From assembly GCF_023343835.1 (NCBI RefSeq), contig NC_064447.1, forward strand, positions 7,828,001-7,892,000: DNA of 64,000 bases. Reading direction: 5' to 3'. Source of the stretch: Lagopus muta (taxonomy: Eukaryota > Chordata > Aves > Galliformes > Phasianidae). The notes under the pieces were generated by a model. It made no database searches, was not told the origin of the DNA, and saw only the letters and a list, made by a program, of their open reading frames with translations. Made by a program: the position numbers and the translations under genes. Positions 56,601 to 63,779 of this stretch are shown here, in pieces. How positions within the stretch are numbered: position 1 is the stretch's first letter; every line of letters starts with the position of its first letter.

Positions 56601-59600
56601 TACGGGTTCACAACTCACTGCTCATCTCTGTGTCAGTGGCCCCTCAGTGGATGGCAAGCATTTTTGCTTTGATATCTGGGCTTTTTCCCTAGAGAAATTA
56701 CCAATCAGAAGATGTCTCATAAAATGTTAAAGCCTCCAATTACATTCAAATGACTGCTTAAAAACAATTAAGGAATTCAGATATTTTGTCAGACAAAATA
56801 CAGCTCCTTGCATGCACAGTGAGAGGGAGAAATACTCAAGTCACAATTTTTCCCACGTAAAGGCAAAACAGATTCCAAAAACAAGCTGATAAAGAAATAT
56901 GAGCTCTCTCAGGAGTCTTATGTTTTCTTTGGCCTAAGATTTAATATTTATACCATCTACAACTACAGCAAAAGATTGCATGAGCTTTCATCTCACTTCT
57001 CAGCTCTTTGAAGCATCCCCTTATTTGCTTCTCCCAGTGCAATCTTGCTCAGCTAACATTCTGCTTTCTTTTTCTTCCTTTAGTACCACTATCTATCGTT
57101 CAATAATGAAAAGTTAATTTTTGTCCCCAGTCAACAAAATGACATGAGCGTCCATTATCCTCTTGTTGATATTCAAATGAGAACTGCTCATGTTCATGCT
57201 CACACCTGAACAGGTACGTAACTGTTCTCTTTTAAATCATCCCCAAAGACATTTTTTGCTTTTTGTTTTACTTGGGCACAGTTCTAAATACTGTCATGCT
57301 GCCTATTACTTCTTTGTTGTTTACTTTCACTTGTCACCTGTTGTTTAGTTTGTAATTCCTGGGGAAAAATTCCACCTTTTTTTCTTCTGTGACTACAGCC
57401 TGGAACACAAAAGATATCTGATCCATGATGAGAGCTGCTAAACACTGCAATAACCAAATTAACTGTCTTCACATGTTAAAACACGTGAGCAGCATAACTC
57501 TCTATTTCCCGTCTGTTTCTCTGTTTTGATTTTTTTTTCCTGTCAGAAGTCTTTCCTTGCTTCCATCATTGCAGATGAAGCTAGTTCCTCTATGTTATAC
57601 GACCACAATATACCCAGCTCCTCTAGACATGCCTGCCTGCCATGCCTGCCTATTTGCTCACTCTTATCTCTGCAAAGCTTCACCCCCTCCCCATGACTCC
57701 TGTGGCCTTTATCCAGAATAGAACATGCGTCCATGGAAAAGCAAACCCTAATGGTCAACTCAGACCAGGCTGCCCAGAACCACATCCAGCCTGGCCTTGA
57801 ATGCCTCCAAAGATGGGGCATCCACAACCTCCTTGGGCAACCTGTTCCAGTGCATCAACACCTTCTGTGTGAAAAACTTCCTTTTTCCCTCTCTGCAGAG
57901 CCATCACAAAACAGTCCTTCTCCTTTACAGTCCATCAGTCCCTACACAACGCAGTTTGCACATACAATTTCAAAACTGTCAGGAGAAAAAACACAACACA
58001 GTAGCCAAAAAATGTTCAGGGACAACAGGAACAATACTAGGAGAAAATAAACTTCTTACATTCTGCTTTCAAAAAGGTTACAAAACAATAAGATAGCTCT
58101 AACTCCATGACAGCCTAAAGAGCACGTGCTTACATAAAAGCATACATACCAAAAACTCACAAATCACTCACAAAAAGTTCTCTCAGTCAAACTGCAGGAT
58201 CCTATCAATCATTTTTGTAAGAAAAAATTAACATCGTTCTGTAAAGCCATTAATACTATAAAGTCCTAGGGACTGAAAGAAATCACTTACTCATCTCCAT
58301 CTGGGCAGATTCCTGTAGTCTCATCATATTTTGTACAATAAACATCGGGACTGTAGTTAAAAGTTCCATCACGCCTTCGTATAGGTCTACGACGACGCTG
58401 ATTTAGGAAATGCCAATGAAAACAGGTAAATGGTCTGTGCTGGGTACACTTGTGCTGCAAAAATAGAGGGCACTGCTCTGTCCTAAATTCCTTTAGATAC
58501 CTAAAAAAATTAAACTGTGTTACAAGTTTATCTTATCGGAGGCACATCTTTACAGTACTAACAGGGCACTGGACAATTCAGTGCATTTAGCCCATAAATA
58601 TTTTACAAATGTACCTGCACACTGTTATAGCTCCTATGTGTAATTAACCATTTAACAGCTGAATGAATACTTCTGAATGAGTGATTTCATTTCTGATGAC
58701 AGATGTGTTACATATAAAACACTGGCACATTATTCTACATCATGTAATTGAGCTAAAAATCAAATAAATAAATTTAAAAAAACGCAGCATTCAGAATTTT
58801 GCCCTAAGTAACCACTACACAGATCATAAATCCACCAAGTACCTGAATAAGCATTCATATGGCTTGCTGTCACACAACAATAAAGGCTGTTTTAGCTAAA
58901 AAGCACTCCTAGCTTAACTGGGCACTTAATCACAATAATCCCCAGAATGTGGGCACTCTATACAGAAAGCTAGAGGACTGAAAGTAGTTTAAGAAGGTTA
59001 GCAGGAGCCACAAGAGGGGCTGCAGCAAGCTTATTTTAGGGAGTGTTAGGTTTGCATTGGGACAATCTAAATGTCTCTCTGAAGATTATTTAGGAGTAGA
59101 ATCATAGAATTGTTTGAGTTGAAAGTGGCCCTTATAGGTCATCTAGTCCAACTCTCCTGCAATGAATACGGACGTCCACAGCTGGATCAGGTTGACAGAA
59201 TCATAGAATCAAAGCAAGTAGGACAGCCCTTCATGGTCACCTCGAGCACAAAAGCTATTTAGGGAGTCTGAGCCTTTCCATTGCATATCACGATCACACC
59301 AGACTGGGCATTACTGTATTATTTGTCAAAGAATGCAAGACAGCACTCCTTCCCGTATCAGTTTATATATCCATTGGCCAGCTGAACAAAAGCATTACAT
59401 CTCTAAGGTTACAGAGTACTTGCATTGGAAGGAGTGCTTGGGGACTTCACGGAACCTCGGATTTCCCAGAGGTCTCAAGAAAGGTACAGCACGTCTACCA
59501 GGTACAGGGGACTGAAGGCATCGGGCAGGGAAAGGGCTGGAGAGAATAAAGGGATCTCTAAGCTCTCAGCCGCTCAGACAGCACGGAGGATGTAACGGCA

Positions 59601-60125
59601 CAGAGCTACAAGGTGCATCTTTCAGTTCTGCGTTCTTTAAACTGATCTGGACTGTGGGAGAAGAACGGGAACAGAACTTTTAGATGTCCAAAGCCGGGCT
59701 GCATAGCAGGATCCAGCCTGCAAGTGCTGGGAACGGGACACGACGGCACTCGGATCCACGTTAGGCGGCTTCTGCGAGCAGCGCAGGTTCTACACGAGCG
59801 GGACGCCAACGCCACACCGGCGTCCCGCGCCTCCACCCGGCCGACACGCAGCCGGGCCTCCTCACCGCGGCGGCCGGAGCCGGGAAAGAAGCGGAGCGAG
59901 GCCGCCGCTCAGCCCCGCCGGCGGAGCAGGAGGCCGCGCGTATCAGGCCTGGCGCTCGGCCGGGCCCTCCGCCTCTGAGCCCGGAGCCCTCCCCGCGCAG
60001 CGCCGGGCTCCGCGAAGCAGGCCGCCTCTAGAACGCGGTACCTACGTATAATGCGTCGGCTGCTCGGTCTGCGGGGTCCCGCCAGACCCTCCGCCCCGCG
60101 ACACCGCTTTCGAAACGGACGGCAT
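29486..60125 (-). CDS. UNKL: UNKL, unkempt-like RING/CCCH zinc-finger protein, complete (16 coding exons, 802 aa)
   Basis: Sixteen exons join in phase to 2,409 coding bases. CCCH fingers use C37/C45/C53/H57, C82/C92/C98/H102, C122/C132/C139/H143, C214/C221/C227/H231, C250/C265/C271/H275 and C292/C301/C307/H311, in two groups of three. A serine-rich linker follows (about 315-635), then a coiled coil (about 636-735) and a C-terminal RING (C761, C764, C776, H778, C782, C785, C792, C795), ending at tryptophan 802. In the family the fingers bind RNA; UNK represses translation of bound mRNAs, and UNKL has been described as a RING protein with ubiquitin-ligase-like activity. The exon 4 text [17 protein letters not shown] separates UNKL from its paralogue UNK. 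The start MPSVSK matches human UNKL. The gene lies next to UQCC4 as in human. Exon calls are by eye but phase-consistent throughout. Confidence 0.94.
29642..31777 (-). other. UNKL: UNKL intron 15
   Basis: A 2.1-kb intron. It contains one sense CR1 copy (31,025-31,362) and an AT-rich tract near 31,510-31,545 that on the minus strand carries several AATAAA strings, which could act as an intronic poly(A) site upstream of the RING exon. No other exon was seen. Confidence 0.7.
31025..31362 (+). mobile_element. CR1 LINE 3' fragment, sense (antisense to UNKL)
   Basis: The AAGAAGAGGCAACAGGCACA block, ATTGGACAAGGCTGCCCACAG and TTGGACTAGATGATCTCCAG match CR1 3' regions in order. The left boundary is uncertain because the 5' part is diverged. 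Confidence 0.85.
31778..32032 (-). CDS. UNKL: UNKL coding exon 15 (coiled coil)
   Basis: Acceptor TCTCAG|GCATGT, donor GATGAG|GTGAGT. It carries [20 protein letters not shown] and a lysine/glutamate-rich helix, ending [20 protein letters not shown] plus E. It is 85 codons, phase 0 at both ends. Confidence 0.95.
32716..32918 (-). CDS. UNKL: UNKL coding exon 14 (start of coiled coil)
   Basis: Acceptor TTTACAG|GTTTAA, donor AAACAG|GTACAT. It reads [20 protein letters not shown] and then the helical [20 protein letters not shown], which begins the coiled coil. Human UNKL is closely similar. The exon is 203 bases long. Confidence 0.95.
33539..33769 (-). CDS. UNKL: UNKL coding exon 13 (serine/glutamine-rich)
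   Basis: Acceptor TGCTTAG|GTAAAA, donor TCGTTAG|GTAAGT. It codes for a low-complexity stretch including [17 protein letters not shown], then [16 protein letters not shown]. Human UNKL has the parallel VAIPGSLPRAPSLHS. The exon is 231 bases long. Confidence 0.93.
33770..35511 (-). other. UNKL: UNKL introns 12-14 region, no other content
   Basis: Intron 12 (33,770-35,511), together with introns 13 (32,919-33,538) and 14 (32,033-32,715), is AT-rich. I recognised no repeat, RNA gene or extra exon. A GC-richer patch near 34,930-35,200 has open frames on both strands without splice support. Confidence 0.55.
35512..35604 (-). CDS. UNKL: UNKL coding exon 12
   Basis: Acceptor TTTAACAG|GTTCAG, donor AGCAA|GTAAGC. 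It reads [20 protein letters not shown], matching the SALDLHLSNVNIAS region of human UNKL. The exon is 93 bases long. Confidence 0.92.
38385..38520 (+). mobile_element. CR1 LINE internal fragment, sense
   Basis: TGGAGTACTGTGTCCAGTTC followed by TGGGCTGCCCAGCACAAGAG and a degraded GCCACTAAG block match the CR1 region upstream of the 3' end. The usual 3' terminal repeats are missing, so the copy is truncated at both ends. Confidence 0.75.
38892..39110 (+). other. Exon-like open segment antisense in UNKL intron 11
   Basis: On the plus strand a pyrimidine-rich acceptor (CTTTTTGTGTCCTTTCAG|G) opens a 219-base segment free of stops. It ends at a donor-like ATGTG|GTGAGA just before a stop. The reading is lysine-rich and protein-like, including [20 protein letters not shown] and [20 protein letters not shown] do not recognise the product. 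It could be an exon of an unannotated antisense gene, a fragment of a retrocopy, or chance. No neighbouring exon was found on this strand. Confidence 0.3.
39417..39582 (-). CDS. UNKL: UNKL coding exon 11 (serine-rich linker)
   Basis: Acceptor TTTTTAACAG|AACCATC, donor TTATAG|GTAAGT. It starts [19 protein letters not shown], with NHL as in human. Two further CAG acceptors inside the first 22 bases would shift the frame, so the first is the coding choice. The exon is 166 bases long. Confidence 0.88.
40085..40302 (-). mobile_element. CR1 LINE fragment, antisense (cluster member 1)
   Basis: TCACCAACTCCAACTGCTGG and a GGAGAATATTCCAGCGTCTGA block match the complement of a CR1 3' region. It is the leftmost of four abutting CR1 pieces in UNKL intron 10, all on the same strand as UNKL. 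Confidence 0.8.
40303..40672 (-). mobile_element. CR1 LINE fragment, antisense (cluster member 2)
   Basis: It begins with three TCATAGAA-type repeats typical of the CR1 3' terminus, then AAGATCACCCAGTCCAACC and CATTCCCTCTGTTCCTATCA. The 3' terminal repeats are complete, so this is a full 3' end of a truncated copy. Confidence 0.95.
40673..40865 (-). mobile_element. CR1 LINE body fragment, antisense (cluster member 3)
   Basis: GAGACCTTCTCTCAGTCTCC and GACTTCAGCTGTTCTGCACA resemble the complement of CR1 body sequence upstream of the 3' end. It may be a continuation of an older copy that member 2 split. Confidence 0.7.
40866..41112 (-). mobile_element. CR1 LINE 3' fragment, antisense (cluster member 4)
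   Basis: ATCACAGAATGGCTGAGGTT, GGAAGGGACCCCTGGAGGTC and a TTTCCTGATCGGATGGAACC block match the complement of a CR1 3' end. The right boundary lies about 90 bases from UNKL exon 10. Confidence 0.92.
41203..41265 (-). CDS. UNKL: UNKL coding exon 10 (63-nt small exon)
   Basis: Acceptor TTTCAG|GCAAAG, donor AAGCAG|GTATTG. It codes for [20 protein letters not shown] plus a final Q, which aligns with AKRRDSPAEGG and EQDSKQ in human UNKL. It is 21 codons, phase 0 at both ends, so skipping would be silent for the frame. A pile of CR1 copies ends about 90 bases downstream. Confidence 0.85.
42777..42965 (-). CDS. UNKL: UNKL coding exon 9 (serine-rich linker)
   Basis: Acceptor CTACAG|ATTTCC, donor GATCAG|GTATGT. 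It is 63 codons, phase 0 at both ends. It is rich in serine and ends [14 protein letters not shown], a stretch I associate with the UNK family. Its length, a multiple of three, means it could be skipped without a frameshift. Confidence 0.88.
43778..43890 (-). CDS. UNKL: UNKL coding exon 8 (serine-rich linker)
   Basis: Acceptor TTTTCAG|TCAAAC, donor GGAAAC|GTAAGT. It reads [18 protein letters not shown], with the NEW motif also found in mammalian UNKL, followed by serine- and asparagine-rich sequence. The exon is 113 bases long. Confidence 0.9.
45389..45473 (-). CDS. UNKL: UNKL coding exon 7 (CCCH finger 6)
   Basis: Acceptor GTTTAG|ATATAC. It codes for [19 protein letters not shown] and the sixth finger's CAFAHGE. 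The donor lies in GTAAGTAAG; use of the first GTAAGT keeps the frame into exon 8. The exon is 85 bases long. Confidence 0.92.
45833..45870. repeat. TGTCTGTA/TGTCTGTACG-type microsatellite
   Basis: Units of eight bases, TGTCTGTA with later CGTCTGTA variants, repeat about four to five times immediately 5' of LTR-like copy B. Confidence 0.85.
45868..46092 (+). repeat. LTR-like interspersed repeat, copy B
   Basis: This is the closest match to the copy at 2,228-2,475. Large blocks are nearly identical, including GCCTGAACCTCTGATTG, ACTGAGTCAGCCCTGGAGCA and CTATTTAAGAGCTGACTGCC. The TATA-like TATTTAAG is at 46,004 and a donor-like GGGTGAGT at about 46,084, nearly the same spacing as in copy A. It lies in UNKL intron 6, antisense to the gene. 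The high similarity suggests recent activity relative to the copies at 22.3 and 55.7 kb. Confidence 0.75.
49490..49607 (-). CDS. UNKL: UNKL coding exon 6 (CCCH finger 5)
   Basis: Acceptor TTCTAG|GTCTAC, donor CCCGAG|GTAAGA. It codes for [19 protein letters not shown] and [15 protein letters not shown] and ends on a codon boundary. The exon is 118 bases long. Confidence 0.95.
50349..50484 (-). CDS. UNKL: UNKL coding exon 5 (CCCH finger 4)
   Basis: Acceptor TTTACAG|ACACAA, donor TACAG|GTACAT. It carries [20 protein letters not shown] and the [11 protein letters not shown] stretch. Its GC-rich codons stand out from the AT-rich introns. The exon is 136 bases long. Confidence 0.95.
52404..52537 (-). 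CDS. UNKL: UNKL coding exon 4 (inter-finger linker)
   Basis: Acceptor TTCCAG|AGAAC, donor CAGG|GTAATG. This linker separates the two triplets of fingers and contains [14 protein letters not shown], conserved in both UNK and UNKL. The preceding [14 protein letters not shown] is the UNKL-type sequence. The exon is 134 bases long. Confidence 0.94.
54409..54585 (-). CDS. UNKL: UNKL coding exon 3 (end of finger 2, finger 3)
   Basis: Acceptor TATAG|TTGCC, donor ATCAG|GTAGTC. It codes for [20 protein letters not shown] and the third finger, ending [16 protein letters not shown]. The junction makes aspartate 97 where mammals usually have glutamate. The exon is 177 bases long. Confidence 0.94.
55705..55905 (+). 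repeat. LTR-like interspersed repeat, copy D (diverged)
   Basis: A distant relative of the copies at 2.2 and 45.9 kb. It shares GTATGGGAACT, GCCTGAACTACTGATTGAGC, CAGTCAGCCCTGGGAGCACA and AAGGGCTGACTGCC. The TATA-like position holds CAATTAAGG, and no donor-like GTAAG follows, so the promoter-like features seen in the other copies have decayed. Confidence 0.65.
57740..57892 (-). mobile_element. CR1 LINE 3' fragment, antisense
   Basis: CAGGCTGCCCAGAACCACAT, CCAGCCTGGCCTTGAATGCC and AACCTGTTCCAGTGCATCA match the complement of CR1 near its 3' end. The very end of the element is missing or degraded. Confidence 0.9.
58291..58500 (-). CDS. UNKL: UNKL coding exon 2 (CCCH fingers 1 and start of 2)
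   Basis: Acceptor TTTTAG|GTATC and donor ATGA|GTAAGT. It reads [13 protein letters not shown] at the start and carries all of finger 1, the arginine-rich [11 protein letters not shown] spacer and most of finger 2. The exon is 210 bases long. Confidence 0.95.
58501..60045 (-). other. UNKL: UNKL intron 1
   Basis: A 1.5-kb intron. The 3' part is AT-rich with CR1 3' ends near 59.1-59.25 kb; the part nearest exon 1 belongs to the CpG island. Confidence 0.75.
59098..59250 (-). mobile_element. Two CR1 LINE 3' ends, antisense
   Basis: AGAATCATAGAATTGTTTGA with a GTCATCTAGTCCAACTCTCC block marks one CR1 terminus. A second AGAATCATAGAATCAAAGC begins near 59,198 and is followed by a short match to the same region. 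The two are tandem, very short copies on the minus strand. Confidence 0.85.
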
Positions 60126-60420
60126 CGTCCCCAGCGGCCGGCAGGGCGCGTGCGCGGCCCGCCCCACTCCTCCCCTCAGCGGGCGGCCCCGCCTCGTCCT
60201 GCCCTGCGAGCGGTGCGCGCGCAACTGCACCGGCTGCGGCGCGAAGCTCACGGCCGCGACAGCGCGGCTCCTTCAGCCGGCAGCCCGGCGTTTTTCACTT
60301 CCCAAACAGCTGAAAAGCTTCGCTTGAAGTCACCTACCGCATCGCACGCGCAAAAACAGGACGCTTTACTGCCTTTGAGAAAGCAGTGCTTGCTAGCCCT
60401 ATGCTCCGTTACTCGGAGTT
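59720..60420. promoter_or_regulatory. UNKL: CpG island and promoter region of UNKL
   Basis: CpG-rich sequence surrounds the UNKL start codon at 60,125. An NRF1-like GCGCGTGCGCGGC lies at about 60,146-60,158 and GC-box-like GGGCGG strings nearby (read on either strand). No TATA box is evident. Transcription starts are probably dispersed upstream of 60,125 on the minus strand. Confidence 0.8.
60046..60125 (-). CDS. UNKL: UNKL coding exon 1
   Basis: ATG at 60,125-60,123 opens MPSVSK; the exon codes for 26 residues plus two bases, ending PTHY. The donor AC|GTAGGT was chosen over the GTACC four bases later because the later one would include a TAG stop. An upstream in-frame extension to 60,251 lacks an ATG. 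The exon lies within the CpG island. Confidence 0.92.
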
Positions 60421-60508
60421 ACCCCCTGCTGCCCTGTTGTGGGGATGCGTTTGATTCTTAATGAAGGGCTTCAATCGCACAGAAGTTTTGTATCTTTACA
60501 GAGGAAAG

Positions 60509-60537
60509 CCTAAAATAAATAAATAAATAAATAAAAA
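60509..60537. repeat. (AAAT)n microsatellite
   Basis: About six AAAT units lie between the UNKL CpG island and UQCC4. The rest of 60,421-61,273 is AT-rich and probably includes the UQCC4 3'UTR. Confidence 0.9.
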
Positions 60538-60959
60538 TACACCTAACTTGAAAGAGAATTAAGTCACACCAATGCGTTCTTCCTCTCCCAGGCAAGTCTC
60601 CAGAGTATCTGCAAATGTAGATAAAAATTAGATGCTAAGCTGGCTGTGAAATTAGGAGCTCCCTCCCCTCTCTGACGCAGATCAATCACTTACAGTTTCT
60701 ACAAAATTCCCACCTAAGCACTGACCACTTTAGTTAGGCATGTCAAACACGTTATGCTGCAGAAAACCAGCACTAACTGTGCATTAAGTAAATCCTGCAT
60801 TGTTTCGTAGAATTACAAAGTAATCTGAATATTAATCCATCATACATTAATACAGGTATCCTCAACATGATGTGAATGCACTCCATGCACTCCGTGCTAG
60901 CAGAGTGCCAGCTGAAGGTCACCTTCAGCAACCAAATTACAGACATACAGCTTTGATAT

Positions 60960-60965
60960 TTTAAT
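60960..60965 (-). promoter_or_regulatory. UQCC4: Candidate variant poly(A) signal of UQCC4
   Basis: ATTAAA on the minus strand about 310 bases after the UQCC4 stop. No canonical AATAAA was noticed between the stop and the UNKL CpG island, so this common variant is the best candidate, but it is weakly supported. Confidence 0.3.
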
Positions 60966-61273
60966 ATGCTGTGCAACCAAGAGAAAAAAAAAAAAATCCA
61001 TGGAAAAAACCGAGTTGAACACAACATATCTACAAATACATGCTAGTTTGCAATACATCCTGTCCATCCCTGCCATGCAATGCAGAAAAGGACTATTCAT
61101 TCTGCTATTGCTGTAAGTTGCTAAGTGAAGACAAACAAAAAGCAGCAAGATAAATAAATCCTGTTTGCAAGATAAGGCTGGTGGTAGGACAGAAAAACAT
61201 TTTCCAAATCAGGTGCGGGAGCAGCCTTTAAGCAGCTGAACTTTTGGCAGCTCCTTCACCACAGGTGCGCTCA

Positions 61274-61726
61274 TCATCTCTCCTTCTGTATCTGTGAAGG
61301 AGCATCGCTTTGTTGTGCCGCGTCTAAAGGGTCCACGATCTGACCAGATAACAGGGCTTCCAGTTGCTCGTCAATCTCCGTTTTTTCCCTAAACGCACAC
61401 CACAGCAACAGCCCACTGCACAGCAGGATGAGGGGCAGCACCTTCGCCCACGGCCTCTGGTAATCACTCCCCATAGACTGGCTGACGCTCCACACCCGCG
61501 GGCTGGCCTTGCTGGAAGAGAAGGGGATGGGTCCCTCGCTCTCTGGATCCTCTTTAACTGCGTCCTCGGTGCCACGCCGTCCCGCCAGCCACCTACGGGG
61601 GCCGGGCAGGAGCAAGACGCACCGCGCCCTGCAAAGACACGCGAGTCAGAGGTGCGGGACTGTCGGCTCCCGGGTCCCAGAGCCCAGCCCTCCGCCTCAC
61701 CGCCAGCCGCCCCGCGCCCAGCTCAT
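61274..61726 (-). CDS. UQCC4: UQCC4 (CCSMST1/C16orf91), complex III assembly factor 4, complete
   Basis: Two coding exons, 61,701-61,726 and 61,274-61,628, join in phase to 126 residues (human 132). The ATG at 61,726 opens MSWARGGW and reaches donor GGCG|GTGAGG; reading on would hit TGA at once, so splicing is required. The 72-base intron ends CTTTGCAG. The mature part carries PIPFSSSKASPRVWSV and QRPWAKVLPL, diagnostic of the CCSMST1 family, followed by one membrane span at about residues 72-88 and an acidic tail. The arginine-rich N-terminus fits a mitochondrial targeting sequence. The human protein is a mitochondrial inner-membrane factor for respiratory complex III (cytochrome b) assembly. 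It lies upstream of UNKL on the same strand, as in human 16p13.3. Confidence 0.92.
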
Positions 61727-61900
61727 TCCTCCGCTCTCCTCCCCGCGCCGCCCGGAAGCGGAAGTGCGACCTCAGCGCTGCAAGCGGCGACCATGCACGA
61801 GCCGGCCGCAGGGGGGCGCTCGAGCGCTGCTGAGATGCGGCGGCCGGAAGCGGGAGGCGCGCAGGGTGCAGCCAGCTTCCGCAAGAGCTTCGACACGGTG
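61350..61900. promoter_or_regulatory. CpG island, possibly bidirectional, at UQCC4
   Basis: CpG-rich DNA covers the UQCC4 start and the plus-strand ATG at 61,793. Between the two starts, at about 61,751-61,766, lies CCGGAAGCGGAAGTG, two tandem ETS/GABPA-type sites. Such sites are common in promoters of nuclear genes for mitochondrial proteins and in bidirectional promoters. No TATA box is evident. Confidence 0.7.
61793..61897 (+). CDS. Candidate divergent first exon, product unknown
   Basis: A plus-strand ATG in good context (GCGACCATGC) opens 35 codons, phase 0, ending KSFDT at a donor ACACG|GTGAGG. It starts 66 bases from the UQCC4 start codon on the other strand, as expected of a bidirectional promoter. 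I do not recognise the peptide and found no second exon in the window; the frame also reads on past the donor for about 67 codons. GC-rich DNA is low in stops, so this may be spurious or the 5' end of a non-coding RNA. Confidence 0.3.
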
Positions 61901-62070
61901 AGGGAGCACAGTCCGCTTTATTCCGTTACAGAGAACTGCCGCGTATGCACACAACTACTCTTCTTAACAATTGAGTGTTCTCTGCGCAGCTCTCCAGCTC
62001 CTAAGCAGCAGTCACCTTATCCACAGATCACACCAGCCTCTGAGCAGAGCTGGATGCGTGCTGTGCGTTA

Positions 62071-62076
62071 TTTATT
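62071..62076 (-). promoter_or_regulatory. Candidate poly(A) signal of the right-edge coiled-coil gene
   Basis: AATAAA on the minus strand about 46 bases after the stop codon of the tentative terminal exon at 62,122-62,366. A second AATAAA lies near 61,917. This supports a transcript ending just before the UQCC4 CpG island. Confidence 0.4.
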
Positions 62077-62121
62077 CATTCCTTTCACTGAAGTCTGATA
62101 AGAAACCTCTCGGTTTAGCAT

Positions 62122-62366
62122 TCAGGTGAAGTAACACGTTCTGAATACTGCCCAATACCTTTTGTACAACACCTCAGAGCAGTGCTCTGAGGCTGTTTTG
62201 TATTTACACTGCCTCTTAGCACGCTTGATTAAAGAAAATAACAAAGCTGAGAACGGAGATACAATCTGTAAACCTTGGCTCCACAGCAGTCTCAAATTGC
62301 TCTCATCAGTGTTTTCAGAAACTTGCCGGCTGGTGTCAGTAGATGGCACTGACATTCCATTGTTCC
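62122..62366 (-). CDS. Tentative terminal exon of unidentified coiled-coil gene
   Basis: After a pyrimidine-rich tract, the acceptor GCAAAG|GGAACA opens a frame that fits the single leftover base of the exon ending at 63,569. It reads NNGMSVPSTDTSRQVSENTD and continues to a stop at 62,122-62,124, 80 codons. Using the AG six bases earlier would change the frame and stop sooner. The second half is less protein-like, so the true exon may be shorter. The family was not recognised. Confidence 0.4.
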
Positions 62367-63568
62367 CTTTGCTTTAGGGCAGAAATTGAGGAAGTCAAGA
62401 ATATCCACAAGAGTTAAATCATCATAGTGTCACGATACACAGTCAACTTGCTTGACATTCTGTATCAAACTGCTGTTTACCACGCAAGTTCTTTCGCACA
62501 GCGTCACTCTAAATCCCTGCATCACCATGCAGACGTTCAGCATTCGTTGACCCGTTAAGCACAGTTGTCTCTGCAGTCGCCCATTTGTGATTTACATGTT
62601 CAACACTGGTGTTTTCAGCTGTGACATTCAGTTAAAGACAGAAGTTATTACCACATTTAAGCACAAATATTCCTGTCACAGAATTCATTGAATAATTTTG
62701 AAATAAGTCAGCTTGAGTAAGCCACGAGTTCTTTTGATAAGAGTTCTAATCTGCAATAATTAAATGAGCTACCACACAGGCTGGCAGAAATACTGCATGA
62801 GTTAAACAGGTAAAACATGTGAATAACACATTTTACAAAGATTTTCCTAGAAGAAGTCTACAAGTTAAAAGAAACTTCCTCAAAACAGGAAGAAGTTAGC
62901 TATGTCGCTCAGAAGCTTGTTGGTTTCTTGAGGTGCCAATTCTTAGCATGCAAGCTATACATATATTCAGGGAAATATATGTATATATTCAGACAAACAG
63001 CTCGTGTAATAATGAGCATGATGGATTAGAAGGAATGCAGGAAAAAAAAAAAGGCTGAAATTAATCCAGATAAACTTTGCTACTTCATAGCCAGCATCCA
63101 ACAGCCATTCTTTCTCAGAACTGTATGAGACACTTATCTAACAGAAATCAGAGGGGAAGAGGTGACTAAGGAAGAATGAAAGCAATTCAAACAGATACAG
63201 AAAACATTTCAAGTGCTCCTGAAGAAGCCCTTGTGGCTGATTATTCACAAAGCAAGGTTATATAAAATATGCTTATGAGCTATGGGTGCTTTAACACAGA
63301 TTTTCTTTGTCACATCAAGTACTGGGGACAAACTTTAATTATGATAACAGCAGTTTTTTTTTTTTTTTCTTAAACAAAGCTCAAATGTCATGTAATCAAG
63401 AGACTTCCTGGGAGCAAAAGAAGTCTCCTGTGTGCAGGAATCGAGACCTGCACGCATGATTACTTAATTCATGTAGCCAAAAACAATACATATAATGTAT
63501 ATATATCTAATAGTATACTCATTCTAAATAGAAAATAGTGGGAAAAAATGACAAAAAAAAAAACTCAC
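62367..63568 (-). other. Putative intron or flank, nothing recognised
   Basis: AT-rich sequence with poly-A and poly-T runs near 63,040 and 63,355 and a TATATA-rich patch near 62,960-62,990 and 63,490-63,510. No exon or transposable element was recognised. Confidence 0.5.
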
Positions 63569-63650
63569 CAGAACTTCCTTTGTATGCAATATTGTGCTGA
63601 CTTAACAAATCCTTAAGGACTTTTATTTCTTCGGAAAGTTTCTTGTATTC
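63569..63650 (-). CDS. Exon of unidentified coiled-coil protein
   Basis: Acceptor TTCCTTAG|GAATAC and donor TTCTG|GTGAGT enclose 27 codons plus one base. The reading EYKKLSEEIKVLKDLLSQHN has the heptad spacing of leucine, isoleucine and valine seen in coiled coils. It follows the exon at 63,780-63,908 in phase. The gene was not recognised; in human the neighbour of UQCC4 here is CCDC154, but the sequence does not resemble what I recall of that protein. Confidence 0.75.
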
Positions 63651-63779
63651 CTAAGAAAGGAAAACACAGAAAGGTGCTCTCACTCTCCAAAGATATATAA
63701 CAACGTGGAGATTATGTTATGAATCATACAGTAAAAAGGTGGCAATTTAATTTCACATTCTAAATATTATACTCTCTAC

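Larger units (their letters stand above)
54586..58290 (-). other. UNKL: UNKL intron 2
   Basis: A 3.7-kb intron holding LTR-like copy D (55,705-55,905) and an antisense CR1 (57,740-57,892). The remainder is AT-rich with no recognised feature. Confidence 0.65.

Noticed and set aside
29486-60125. Assignment of the zinc-finger gene to UNK rather than UNKL
   Set aside because: The linker in exon 4, the [11 protein letters not shown] region and the C-terminal RING end match UNKL better, and the neighbour UQCC4 is the human UNKL neighbour.
61364-62098. A 244-codon plus-strand frame over UQCC4
   Set aside because: It is mostly the reverse of the UQCC4 exon and its CpG island. Only the short segment from the ATG at 61,793 to the donor at 61,897 was kept as a weak candidate.
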